A stretch of 35,977 nt of DNA from an uncultured Eubacteriales bacterium (GCA_900545185.1 UQYH01000009.1:1-35977); one strand, 5' to 3'. Shown: positions 14,901-22,487, counted from the stretch's first letter. Translations and numbers: made by a program. The notes: a model not told the origin generated them from the sequence alone.

Positions 14901-15758
14901 ATGCAGGGATGGGTTATCTATCAAAAAGATGATGCCGTGCGGAATTGTGCCTATATCGGCTTTTTGCAAACGGCGTTTGCGGCGCGCGGCAGTGAACTCT
15001 GTCTGCGGTATGCAGAGCATTTTACATACGGCACCAATGAAAACGGGCTGTTTCTTTCGTATGAGGGACAGCCTTCATCCCTGCCGGATTTTGTGATTAT
15101 GCGTGCGGCGCTGCCGATTTTTTCACAACATTTGGAATGGATGGGCTGCCGTGTGTTTAACACAAGCGATGTATCGCGTATTGCCAACGATAAGCTGCAA
15201 ACCTTGCAGCTGGCGGCGCGGATGGGGCTTTGCGTACCGGTGACGCGTTTGGCAACCAAAGAAAGCGCGCCGGCAATTGCCGCGGCGCTGCGGTATCCGC
15301 TTGTGATGAAGCCGCGCGACGGGCACGGCGGCCGCGACGTGGTTTGGATTACATCGGCAACGGAGCTTGACGAAAAGCTGCAAGCCTACGGCCATACATC
15401 GTTTTTACTGCAAAAACCGACGCAGGACTTGGGGCGTGACTTGCGTGTGTATGTGATGGGCGGCGAGATTGTGGCAGGCATGCTGCGCAGCTGTGATACG
15501 GATTTTCGCAGTAATTTCTGCCTGGGCGGCAGAGCCGAGCCGTATCGGCTTACGCCGGAGGTGCGCAGCATGACAAAGCGTTTGATGCAGGCACTGCCTA
15601 TGGATTATGCCGGGATTGACTTTATGTTTAGCGGCGGCAAGCCTGTGTTTAATGAAATCGAGGACGTTGTGGGCGCAAGAATGCTTTACAGCCTGACGGA
15701 TATTGACATTGCGGACAGGCATGCGGCATACATTTTACATCTATTGCGCCAGCTTTGA
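14901..15758 (+). CDS. ATP-grasp ligase, second of a tandem pair, altered metal motif
   Basis: This 285-residue paralogue of the gene before it starts MQGWVIYQKDD, and GGAGGACG is a good ribosome binding site. ATP-grasp landmarks: RYPLVMKPRDGHGGRDV, DLGRDLRVYVMGGEIVAGMLRSCDTDFRSNF, PMDYAGIDFMF. At the usual Glu-x-Asn metal site it reads VFNEIEDVVGARMLY, so Asn is replaced by Glu. The two proteins may form a heteromer or act in sequence. The last 18 bp overlap the 3' end of sigE on the other strand. Confidence 0.85.
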   Translation: MQGWVIYQKDDAVRNCAYIGFLQTAFAARGSELCLRYAEHFTYGTNENGLFLSYEGQPSSLPDFVIMRAALPIFSQHLEWMGCRVFNTSDVSRIANDKLQTLQLAARMGLCVPVTRLATKESAPAIAAALRYPLVMKPRDGHGGRDVVWITSATELDEKLQAYGHTSFLLQKPTQDLGRDLRVYVMGGEIVAGMLRSCDTDFRSNFCLGGRAEPYRLTPEVRSMTKRLMQALPMDYAGIDFMFSGGKPVFNEIEDVVGARMLYSLTDIDIADRHAAYILHLLRQL

Positions 15759-16478
15759 AAACTCCTTTTTTAAACGCGCGATAATACGCTTTTCAAGGCG
15801 CGATATGTAGGACTGTGAAATGCCCAGCATATCGGCCACTTCTTTTTGTGTTTTTTCATGCTCGGCGTGCAGGCCAAAGCGCAGCTCCATAATGCGCTTT
15901 TCGCGCGGGGCAAGGCGGCCGATGGCGCGGTAAAGCAGCTCGCGGTCGGCTTCATCCTCTATATGCTTGGATATTTCATCATTATCCGTTCCCAAGACGT
16001 CCGAAAGCAAAAGCTCGTTGCCGTCCCAATCGGTATTTAACGGTTCGTCAATGGAAACCTCGGTTTTGGTATTGTGATTTTTGCGCAAAAACATTAAAAT
16101 TTCGTTTTCAATGCAGCGCGATGCATAGGTCGCCAGCTTGATGTTTTTGCCGGGGTCAAAGGTGTTAATGGCCTTAATTAAGCCGATGGAGCCGATGGAA
16201 ATTAAGTCCTCGATGTGGATTCCCGTATTTTCAAATTTGCGCGCCACATACACGACAAGCCGCAGATTGCGCTCGATGAGTGTTTTTTTTACGTCTGCGG
16301 CATCGGGGGTCAGGCGGCGCAGCAGGTCGGCCTCCTCTTCCGGTGTAAGCGGCGCGGGCAGTGCATCGCTGCCGCCGATGTATAAAATCGGCGCATCGTC
16401 ACCGCTCAGCCATTTTATAATCTGTTCGCTGCGCAGCTTGGAAAGCGCCAGCAGCTTTTCGATCCATGTTTGTTTCAT
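15741..16478 (-). CDS. sigE: RNA polymerase sporulation sigma factor SigE (pro-form)
   Basis: SigE is the early mother-cell sigma factor, made as an inactive precursor. It is 245 residues from the ATG at 16478, which follows GAGGGAG. The pro-sequence region ends near DDAPILYIGGSDALP, matching the Bacillus pro-sigma-E processing area (YYIGGSEALP). Region 2 includes EDLISIGSIGLIKAINTFD and the region 2.4-like stretch KLATYASRCIENEI. Region 4 contains QKEVADMLGISQSYISRLEKRI. It lies just downstream of, and overlaps, spoIIGA, the gene of its processing protease. No sigG follows; the next gene is convergent. Confidence 0.96.
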   Translation of the reverse strand: MKQTWIEKLLALSKLRSEQIIKWLSGDDAPILYIGGSDALPAPLTPEEEADLLRRLTPDAADVKKTLIERNLRLVVYVARKFENTGIHIEDLISIGSIGLIKAINTFDPGKNIKLATYASRCIENEILMFLRKNHNTKTEVSIDEPLNTDWDGNELLLSDVLGTDNDEISKHIEDEADRELLYRAIGRLAPREKRIMELRFGLHAEHEKTQKEVADMLGISQSYISRLEKRIIARLKKEFSKLAQ

Positions 16479-17340
16479 GTTCTTCCACTCCCTCAAAATC
16501 CCGGGGCAGTATGGCATCCCAGGTGTTATAATAATTTAAATTATGCTCGGTCAGAGCGATATAAACGGGGTTGATTTGACGCAGAGAGCGTCCGCAGCCC
16601 ACATACAGGGCATCCGGCAAAAAGGCGCTGAGCGTTGCCGTGCCCTGCAAGGTTTGATACGAAAGCGTTTTAAAGCCGTCGCCGTCCGCAGGCGGCAGGG
16701 GCAGATTGTGAAACAGGGGCTTGACACAATCCCAGGATGTCACCATCACGCCGCGGTGTGTGGTTTCTTCACAAAGCAGGTTGCCGCTGTCGTAATAACC
16801 GCGCAGGGTGACGGTGTTTTCGTGATATACAATATGTACCTTGCAAACGGCATGACCGAGAGCGGCTACGCGTCCCACAATAAAAAATGCGGTTTTAAGC
16901 ACCAGCCAGCAACCGGCAGCCAGCAGCAACAGCAGATAAACAGGCAAATTGATATACAACGTGCCGTTGCGGATTACCGTTCCCAAAACGGCCGCACTGC
17001 CGGAAAAATAAAAAAGTGAAAAGGCAGCGCCGCCAAAGATGAATACCGCGGCATAAAATACGCATATATATTTGATAAACACCTTAAAGCGGTGCGGACG
17101 AAAGGCGATTGCGGTCATGAGCATGCCAACGGCTGCTTTTCCCGGAATTGTGTATAAAACGGAAACCGGCAAAAAGAAGATGCAAACAGCGTACAGCGCG
17201 CCGAAGGAGGCGGCGCAGGCAAGCCGCAGCGTAAAACGCGGCTGGCGAAGCAGAAGGCCTGTCATCCACAAAAGCAGGTAGTTTAGTATGAAATTAACGA
17301 GCCATAAAACATCGACGTATATTTTGATTTCCAATGTCAT
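16399..17340 (-). CDS. spoIIGA: Sigma-E processing peptidase SpoIIGA
   Basis: SpoIIGA is a membrane-embedded aspartic protease that cleaves pro-sigma-E in the septum. At 313 residues it has an N-terminal half with about five membrane segments (IYVDVLWLVNFILNYLLLW and others). The soluble C-terminal half holds the catalytic aspartate D184 in YYDSGN (the DSG/DTG signature). The start has CGGAGG just upstream. Its 3' end overlaps sigE by 80 bp in another frame, giving a tail rich in charged residues. The promoter has a Spo0A-type layout. Confidence 0.93.
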   Translation of the reverse strand: MTLEIKIYVDVLWLVNFILNYLLLWMTGLLLRQPRFTLRLACAASFGALYAVCIFFLPVSVLYTIPGKAAVGMLMTAIAFRPHRFKVFIKYICVFYAAVFIFGGAAFSLFYFSGSAAVLGTVIRNGTLYINLPVYLLLLLAAGCWLVLKTAFFIVGRVAALGHAVCKVHIVYHENTVTLRGYYDSGNLLCEETTHRGVMVTSWDCVKPLFHNLPLPPADGDGFKTLSYQTLQGTATLSAFLPDALYVGCGRSLRQINPVYIALTEHNLNYYNTWDAILPRDFEGVEEHETNMDRKAAGAFQAAQRTDYKMAER

Positions 17341-17369
17341 ATCCTCCGTATTTGTATCGTTGCGATTTT

Positions 17370-17402
17370 ATTGTATCATACAAAACTGGAAAAAACTGTC
17401 AA
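17370..17402 (-). promoter_or_regulatory. Spo0A-type promoter of spoIIGA-sigE
   Basis: On the minus strand, TTGACA (17402-17397) and TACAAT (17375-17370) are both close to consensus but 21 bp apart. The Bacillus spoIIG promoter is known for a similar over-long spacer, which needs Spo0A bound at the -35. The -35 here is part of TTTGACA, one base off the 0A-box reverse complement TTCGACA. Confidence 0.6.
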
Positions 17403-17458
17403 ATATTGGAGCTGTTTTAAAATTTTTCCGAATTGGGAAGAATATAGGGGAGAATGAA

Positions 17459-17487
17459 TTGAAATTTATAAAAAAGTATGCTATACT
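17459..17487 (+). promoter_or_regulatory. Promoter of the gtrB-gtrA-like pair
   Basis: TTGAAA (17459-17464), 17-bp spacer, TATACT (17482-17487). The transcription start would be near 17494, giving a leader of about 185 bases. Confidence 0.75.
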
Positions 17488-17494
17488 AAACAGT

Positions 17495-17630
17495 GTCGGG
17501 CGCTGTGGCAACAGTCGGCTTGCTGCTGTCGCATTGTCTCTGAAAAGCAGAGCCTGACGTGTGGGTGCGCCCGCGGCGTTACGTATGGGGGGCGCAAAGG
17601 CCACAAAATCACAGCGGTGCCAAAGACCCT
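17495..17630 (+). ncRNA. Candidate structured leader RNA before the glycosyltransferase
   Basis: GC-rich noncoding stretch between promoter and gene. GGC-GCTGTG (17499-17507) can pair with CACAGC-GGT-GCC (17610-17621), closing a domain of about 120 bases. Alternatively TGTGGC (17504-17509) pairs with GCCACA (17600-17605); the two overlap. Inside are CTCTG-AAAAG-CAGAG, GTGGG-TGCG-CCCGC, and GCGCCC with GGGCGC. I tested the c-di-GMP-I, ZTP, FMN, TPP and glycine riboswitch patterns from memory and found no convincing match. It may be a regulatory leader or a small RNA. Confidence 0.4.
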
Positions 17631-17679
17631 TTTCAAAATACAGAAACGATAACGGAAAGAACCTGTGGAGGTGTATATT

Positions 17680-18624
17680 TTGTCCATTCGATATTCAATT
17701 GTGGTACCCGTATATAATGAGGAGCTTGTGGTACGGGAAAGCTATAAACGCTTAAAAGAGGTTATGGATTCGACCGGCGAACCGTATGAACTGATTTTTG
17801 TCAATGACGGCAGCCGGGATCAAACAGAGCAGCTGGTAAGTGAACTGTGTGATGCGGATGCCAACGTGCGGCTTTTAAGCTTTTCGCGCAATTTTGGCCA
17901 TCAAACGGCCATAACGGCCGGCATGGATGCGGCAAGCGGTCAGGCCATTGTGGTGATTGACGCCGATTTGCAGGATCCGCCTGAGGTTATTTTGGAGATG
18001 ATCGCCAAGTGGAAGGAAGGCTATGATGTGGTATACGGCCAGCGTATCTCACGTGAGGGGGAGACATGGTTTAAAAAGATGACGGCCAAGGCCTTTTACC
18101 GCATTTTAAAAAGTCTTACCAGTGTGGATATACCCGTCGATACGGGAGATTTTCGGCTGATTGACCGCAAGGTTTGCGGTGTGCTCAGTTCATTGACCGA
18201 GAAAAACCGTTATGTGCGCGGCCTTGTCAGCTGGGTTGGCTTTCGGCAGACGGCTGTGCGTTTTCACAGAAAAGAACGCTTTGCCGGAGAGACGAAATAT
18301 CCGCTGAAAAAAATGCTGAAATTTGCCATGGACGGGATTACGACTTTTTCGTATAAGCCCTTAAAGCTGACAACCTATGTGGGCTTTTTGGTATCGTTTT
18401 GCAGCTTTATTTATCTTTTGGTTGTCATCTGCCTGAAGCTGTTTACGGATCGGACAGTGTCCGGCTGGGCCTCTACGCTTTCGGTATCGCTTTTGTTTAA
18501 CGGCGTGATTTTGATGATGCTCGGCATCATCGGTGAATACATCGGCCGTATTTATGATGAAACCAAGAACCGTCCTTTATATGTGATACGTGAGAGAAAG
18601 GGTTTTAACGATGAAGAAAAGTGA
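17680..18624 (+). CDS. Membrane glycosyltransferase family 2 (GtrB-like)
   Basis: This is a 314-residue enzyme that probably transfers a sugar from a nucleotide donor to undecaprenyl phosphate on the cytoplasmic face. The GT-A domain has YSIVVPVYNEE at the start, a FVNDGSRD motif, a VVIDADLQDPPEVI DXD-type metal site, and YGQRISREGETWFKK. Two membrane helices are at about residues 230-290 (TTYVGFLVSFCSFIYLLVVI and TLSVSLLFNGVILMMLGIIG). The start is probably TTG at 17680, because GGAGG lies 8 bases before it and the protein then begins MSIRYSIVVPVYNE; GTGs at 17665 and 17671 are less likely. It overlaps gtrA by 14 bp. Confidence 0.88.
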   Translation: MSIRYSIVVPVYNEELVVRESYKRLKEVMDSTGEPYELIFVNDGSRDQTEQLVSELCDADANVRLLSFSRNFGHQTAITAGMDAASGQAIVVIDADLQDPPEVILEMIAKWKEGYDVVYGQRISREGETWFKKMTAKAFYRILKSLTSVDIPVDTGDFRLIDRKVCGVLSSLTEKNRYVRGLVSWVGFRQTAVRFHRKERFAGETKYPLKKMLKFAMDGITTFSYKPLKLTTYVGFLVSFCSFIYLLVVICLKLFTDRTVSGWASTLSVSLLFNGVILMMLGIIGEYIGRIYDETKNRPLYVIRERKGFNDEEK

Positions 18625-19084
18625 TGTTTTGCAGGTTTTAAAGTTCGGCGTGGTCGGTGTCTGTAACACGGCACTGGATTACGGGCTGTTTTATGTCTTT
18701 TTATCTTTGGCGCATTTGGATAAAAATGCGGCGCAGATTTTGGCAACGGTGCTGGCTATGATGAACAGCTATCTGGTGAACCGATATTGGACGTTTAACA
18801 AAACGGGCGGTGTTAAGGGGCGGGAAATTTGGAAATTCATCGGTGTGAACATTCTTTCGCTTATCACAACGCTTGTGTGCCTCAATTTGTTTCATGATGT
18901 GCTTTCGCTGCACCTTTTTGCCAATCGCGTGTTTGAGTTTTTGGGCATTGGGTATCGGCTTTCGGGCAAGGCGGCGGTTATGTTTTGCAAGCTGCTGGCT
19001 ATGCCGTTTTCGCTGGCCGTTAACTTTTTGGGCAATCGGCTTTGGGTGTTCCGTGCAAGCGAGGAAGAAAGAAAAAAAGCATAA
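18611..19084 (+). CDS. GtrA-family flippase-like membrane protein
   Basis: This is a 157-residue protein with four hydrophobic segments and the GtrA pattern VLKFGVVGVCNTALDYGLFYV near the start and AVNFLGNRLWVF at the end. GtrA proteins are thought to flip undecaprenyl-phosphate sugars made by GtrB-type enzymes. The ATG at 18611 lies inside the end of the glycosyltransferase gene and has GAGAAAGGG upstream. The pair probably glycosylates a wall polymer or surface glycan. Confidence 0.88.
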   Translation: MKKSDVLQVLKFGVVGVCNTALDYGLFYVFLSLAHLDKNAAQILATVLAMMNSYLVNRYWTFNKTGGVKGREIWKFIGVNILSLITTLVCLNLFHDVLSLHLFANRVFEFLGIGYRLSGKAAVMFCKLLAMPFSLAVNFLGNRLWVFRASEEERKKA

Positions 19085-19100
19085 GGAACGGGAGATACTA

Positions 19101-19219
19101 TGTTAACAAAGTTATCAACAGGTTATCTGTCACTTTTTTTACAATTGTGTTACAAAACGCCGCTATTATGCGGATATTTTCAAAAAAACTGTTAACAAAC
19201 CTGTTGATAATGTTGATAA
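19101..19219. repeat. DnaA-box-like cluster with direct and inverted repeats
   Basis: In the AT-rich gap after gtrA, TTATCAACA occurs at 19112-19120 on the plus strand and twice in tandem on the minus strand (TGTTGATAA at 19202-19210 and 19211-19219). TGTTAACAAA is directly repeated at 19101-19110 and 19190-19199. TTATCAACA differs by one base from the DnaA box TTATCCACA. There is no dnaA or dnaN here, so this is more likely a DnaA-binding or titration cluster than an origin, or a site for another protein. Confidence 0.4.
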
Positions 19220-19297
19220 CTTTGCAATTTTTAAACTTTTGGTCCGCGATTATGTTAAGGATATTGCGGTAAATATTGTATTTTTTAAGAATAATAC

Positions 19298-19326
19298 TTG
19301 AATATTCGCGAAAAAAACGGTATAAT
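19298..19326 (+). promoter_or_regulatory. Promoter of pyrH
   Basis: TTGAAT (19298-19303), 17-bp spacer, perfect TATAAT (19321-19326). Transcription would begin near 19333, giving an unusually long leader of about 190 bases. Confidence 0.75.
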
Positions 19327-19332
19327 AGTGAT

Positions 19333-19525
19333 GATAGACTGCAATGCATTTACGCATGCGCAGCAAGCCGAATCGGCTTTTTGAATCTGTTGCAAATGCC
19401 CGTGCGTACCGGCAGCTGTTTTGCCAGAGACGACGAGCCTTACGTCTCATTATTTTACCCTGTGGGTGAGACTGATATTTTTAGTATAAATGCCGGAGCA
19501 GGGCGGCGGAACGGAGATTTTTTTT
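19333..19525 (+). promoter_or_regulatory. Long pyrH leader with competing hairpins and shared element, copy 2
   Basis: The leader holds mutually exclusive helices: GAGACG (19427-19432) with CGTCTC (19443-19448), or GTCTCA (19444-19449) with TGAGAC (19467-19472), the latter enclosing ACCC-TGT-GGGT. A T-rich run follows. The 3' part (19451-19516) repeats the element found before the flavin-reductase gene: TTTTACCC, a hairpin, an AT spacer, GCCG-GAGCAGGG-CGGC (19492-19507), and GGAACGGAG as ribosome binding site. An early AAGCCG-AAT-CGGCTTTTT hairpin near 19365 could be a weak terminator. Confidence 0.5.
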
Positions 19526-20236
19526 ATGGAAACAAAGTATAAGCGTATTCTCCTGAAAATCAGCGGTGAGGCGTTAGCCGGCGGCAAGGGAACCGGCTTG
19601 GATTTTGAAACGTTGGAAAACATTGCCAACGTGATTAAAAAGTGCAATGAAGAAGGTGTGGAAATTGCCATTGTAGTCGGCGGCGGCAACTTTTGGCGCG
19701 GCCGTTCCGGCGGCAATATGGACAGAACCCGTGCAGACCATATGGGCATGCTGGCAACGGTGATCAACTCGCTGGCCATGCAAAGCGCACTGGAGGCGGT
19801 CGGCGTACCGACACGTGTACAAACAGCCATTGAAATGCGGCAGATTGCCGAGCCTTACATACGCGGACGCGCTATCAGCCATCTGCAAAACCACAAGGTT
19901 GTTATTTTTGGCTGCGGTACGGGCAACCCCTTCTTTTCGACCGATACGGCAGCGGCGCTGCGCGCGGCGGAAATTGATGCCGAGGCCATTTTGCTGGCCA
20001 AAAAAGTGGACGCGGTTTACGACAGTGATCCTGCTAAAAACCCCAATGCAAAGCGGTTTGACAAACTGACATACATTGATGTGTTAAATAAAGGTCTGGG
20101 CGTTATGGATTCTACGGCCACCTCGCTTTGCATGGATAACAATATTCCAATTTTGGTTTTCGGACTGGATGATCCGCAAAATATCATCCGCGTGTTGTCC
20201 GGCGAAAAGATCGGTACGGTTGTATCGAACGGTTAA
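19526..20236 (+). CDS. pyrH: UMP kinase
   Basis: PyrH is a cytoplasmic hexameric kinase making UDP from UMP. It is 236 residues. Signatures are RILLKISGEALAGG, IVVGGGNFWRG, and FGCGTGNPFFSTDTAAALRAAE. The ATG at 19526 follows GGAG; a longer ATG at 19490 would translate the leader element. In most Firmicutes pyrH follows rpsB-tsf; here it follows a glycosyltransferase pair and has its own promoter, while frr downstream keeps the usual order. Confidence 0.97.
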   Translation: METKYKRILLKISGEALAGGKGTGLDFETLENIANVIKKCNEEGVEIAIVVGGGNFWRGRSGGNMDRTRADHMGMLATVINSLAMQSALEAVGVPTRVQTAIEMRQIAEPYIRGRAISHLQNHKVVIFGCGTGNPFFSTDTAAALRAAEIDAEAILLAKKVDAVYDSDPAKNPNAKRFDKLTYIDVLNKGLGVMDSTATSLCMDNNIPILVFGLDDPQNIIRVLSGEKIGTVVSNG

Positions 20237-20317
20237 AATCAATTAAAAACAATCGGAATGGATTTTATTTTTACAAGAACGAGATGATAAGAAAGCAAAC
20301 GAAAGGACGGTTTTACA

Positions 20318-20863
20318 ATGTACGAGGATGTTAAAACAAAAATGGATAAGGCGATGGCCTCTTTGGAGAATGACTTTGCGGCAATCCGTGCAGGACGTGC
20401 CAATCCGGCTCTGTTAGATAAGATTACGGTGGATTATTACGGAACACCCACCCCGATTCCGCAGATCGGTTCTGTTTCCGTTCCGGAGGCGCGCATGCTG
20501 GTCATTCAGCCGTGGGACGGTTCTATTTTGGGCGAAATTGAAAAGGCCATTTTAAAGTCTGACCTGGGCTTAACCCCCAATAACGACGGCAAAGTGCTGC
20601 GCATTAACTTCCCCGCATTGACAGAGGATCGCCGTAAGGAGCTTGCCAAGGGCATTTCAAAACGTGCCGAAGAAGCTAAGGTTGTCATCCGCGGTGTGCG
20701 CCGTGATGCCATTGAAGCCTTTAAGGCGCAGAAGAAAAAGGGCGAAATTACCGAGGATGATTTAAAGGATGCCGAGACCGACATTCAAAAGCTGACGGAC
20801 AGCTACATTAAGGATATTGACGCAACCGCAGCCAAAAAAGACAAGGAAATTATGGAAATTTAA
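20318..20863 (+). CDS. frr: Ribosome recycling factor
   Basis: RRF splits the post-termination ribosome with EF-G. It is 181 residues, near the usual 185. The start is MYEDVKTKMDKAMASLENDFAAIRAGRANPALLDKI in outline; the internal signatures VRGVRRD-like IRGVRRDAIEAFK and DLKDAETDIQKLTD are typical. GAAAGGA precedes the ATG. It lies 81 bp after pyrH and 12 bp before uppS in the conserved lipid and translation cluster. Confidence 0.97.
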   Translation: MYEDVKTKMDKAMASLENDFAAIRAGRANPALLDKITVDYYGTPTPIPQIGSVSVPEARMLVIQPWDGSILGEIEKAILKSDLGLTPNNDGKVLRINFPALTEDRRKELAKGISKRAEEAKVVIRGVRRDAIEAFKAQKKKGEITEDDLKDAETDIQKLTDSYIKDIDATAAKKDKEIMEI

Positions 20864-20875
20864 AGGGGATTCCTT

Positions 20876-21631
20876 ATGTTTAAAGGACTGACAAATAAAG
20901 CAAAGGCGCAACGGCTTTTGCACGAGATTGACCCGAACAATCTGCCGAAGCACGTGGGGATTATTATGGACGGCAACGGCCGATGGGCTAAAAAACGCGG
21001 TTTGCCGCGCAGCGCCGGGCATCGTGCCGGGGCACAAAATTTAAAGACCATTACCGAATTTGCCGGAGAAATGGGGATTCCCTACATCACGGCGTATGCC
21101 TTTAGTACAGAGAACTGGAAACGGCCGAAGGAAGAGGTTGACGCACTGATGCAGCTGCTTTTGGACTATCTGCGTGATAAAAACCAGCTGGCCGGTAAAA
21201 ACGTTACCATTCGTGTGATTGGGGACAGAAGCGCTCTGTCGGATGAAATTAATCACGAGATTGACGTGGTGGAGGATTACACCAAGGACAGAGACGGCAT
21301 GGTGCTGTATCTGGCCATTAATTACGGCGGCAGACAGGAGCTTGTCCGTGCCGTGCAAAACCTTTGCAGTGATGTGCAAAGCGGCATTTTCACGCCGGAC
21401 GAGATAACCGAAGGCATGATTTCGGAGCGTGTGTATACAAAAGAAGTGCCGGAGGCGGATCTGATTATCCGCCCCAGCGGTGAATTGCGGCTTTCCAACT
21501 TTTTGCTTTGGCAGTCGGCCTACAGTGAATTTTGGTTTTCGGACATTAACTGGCCCGATTTTACCACGGCCGATTTTGCACGGGCTATTTTGGATTATCA
21601 AAACCGAAACCGCCGTTTCGGCGCGGTATAG
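20876..21631 (+). CDS. uppS: Undecaprenyl diphosphate synthase
   Basis: UppS is a cis-prenyltransferase that makes the C55 lipid carrier for wall synthesis from farnesyl diphosphate and isopentenyl diphosphate. It is 251 residues. The catalytic Asp and the P-loop-like site lie in IIMDGNGRWAKKRGLPRSAGH. YAFSTENWKRP and IRPSGELRLSNFLLWQSAYSE follow, as in the family. AGGGGATT precedes the ATG, and cdsA follows 28 bp later. Confidence 0.97.
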   Translation: MFKGLTNKAKAQRLLHEIDPNNLPKHVGIIMDGNGRWAKKRGLPRSAGHRAGAQNLKTITEFAGEMGIPYITAYAFSTENWKRPKEEVDALMQLLLDYLRDKNQLAGKNVTIRVIGDRSALSDEINHEIDVVEDYTKDRDGMVLYLAINYGGRQELVRAVQNLCSDVQSGIFTPDEITEGMISERVYTKEVPEADLIIRPSGELRLSNFLLWQSAYSEFWFSDINWPDFTTADFARAILDYQNRNRRFGAV

Positions 21632-21659
21632 ATTTACATAGAGCGAAAGGAGAAAAGAT

Positions 21660-22487
21660 GTGTCTAAGTTAAAAACAAGGCTGATCAGTGCATTGGTCGG
21701 TGCGATATTTGTGTTAGGCGTCATTTTTTCAACGCCGATTATTTTCCACATAGCTGTTGCGGCTACCTGCTTTTTGGTACTGTACGAGCTGCATGTGACA
21801 TTTAAACAGGAAACCAAATGGCAACTGATTGTGCTGGATTATGTATTTGCTTTTGTCATGCTTTTGTCGCCGCTGTTTAAGCAGGACATTCAGCGTGAAA
21901 CGCTGATGGCCTTTATGGCGCTTTACGTTATGCTTTTGCTCAGCCTCTCGGTTGTGTGGCACGAAAGTGTGAAGTTTACGGATGTTACACGTTCGTTTTT
22001 TATGCTTACATATGCGGTGCTTTTGCCTATGCATCTTACTTTTGTCCGTGCCATGGATATGGGCGTGGTACTGATCTTTTTACCGTTTTTGGGGGCTTGG
22101 ATGCCGGACACGTTTGCATATTTTGCAGGCAGTCTGTTCGGCAAGCATAAGCTGATTCCTTCCATCAGCCCGAATAAAACGGTCGAAGGCTCTATCGGGG
22201 CGATTGTAGGTGCGCTTTTAATGTTCGGTGTGTATGGCTTGGTGGTTTCCGGCTGCTTCGGCTATCGGGTAAACTATCCGCTTTTGATGCTGCTGGCATT
22301 TTTATGCGGTATTATTGCGCAGTTTGGCGATTTGGCCGCATCGGTGATTAAACGGGAATGCAACACGAAGGATTTTGGTAATATCATTCCCGGCCACGGC
22401 GGCATTTTAGACAGGGTAGACAGTCTTTTGTTTGTGGCTCCGGTTGTGTATTATTTTTTACTGATGTTTGAGGTTGTGTACAAATGA
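21660..22487 (+). CDS. cdsA: Phosphatidate cytidylyltransferase
   Basis: CdsA makes CDP-diacylglycerol from phosphatidate and CTP in the membrane. It is 275 residues with about seven or eight hydrophobic segments. The C-terminal CDP-alcohol signature is SVIKRECNTKDFGNIIPGHGG then LDRVDS. The start is GTG at 21660 after AAAGGAG; the neighbouring ATG at 21658 is out of frame and stops after four codons. It overlaps dxr by 4 bases (ATGA). Confidence 0.95.
   Translation: MSKLKTRLISALVGAIFVLGVIFSTPIIFHIAVAATCFLVLYELHVTFKQETKWQLIVLDYVFAFVMLLSPLFKQDIQRETLMAFMALYVMLLLSLSVVWHESVKFTDVTRSFFMLTYAVLLPMHLTFVRAMDMGVVLIFLPFLGAWMPDTFAYFAGSLFGKHKLIPSISPNKTVEGSIGAIVGALLMFGVYGLVVSGCFGYRVNYPLLMLLAFLCGIIAQFGDLAASVIKRECNTKDFGNIIPGHGGILDRVDSLLFVAPVVYYFLLMFEVVYK

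Noticed and set aside
17495..17640. c-di-GMP-I riboswitch before the glycosyltransferase
   Set aside because: GGGGGGCGCAAAGGCC resembles the GGGACGCAAAGCC part, but the other conserved stretches and helix order are missing.
19101..19219. Chromosomal origin of replication
   Set aside because: DnaA-box-like sites are present, but there are only three, all with a mismatch, and no dnaA, dnaN, rpmH or other origin-linked gene is nearby.
21041..21817. Open frame of 258 codons opposite uppS and cdsA
   Set aside because: Antisense to two conserved genes, with no family resemblance.
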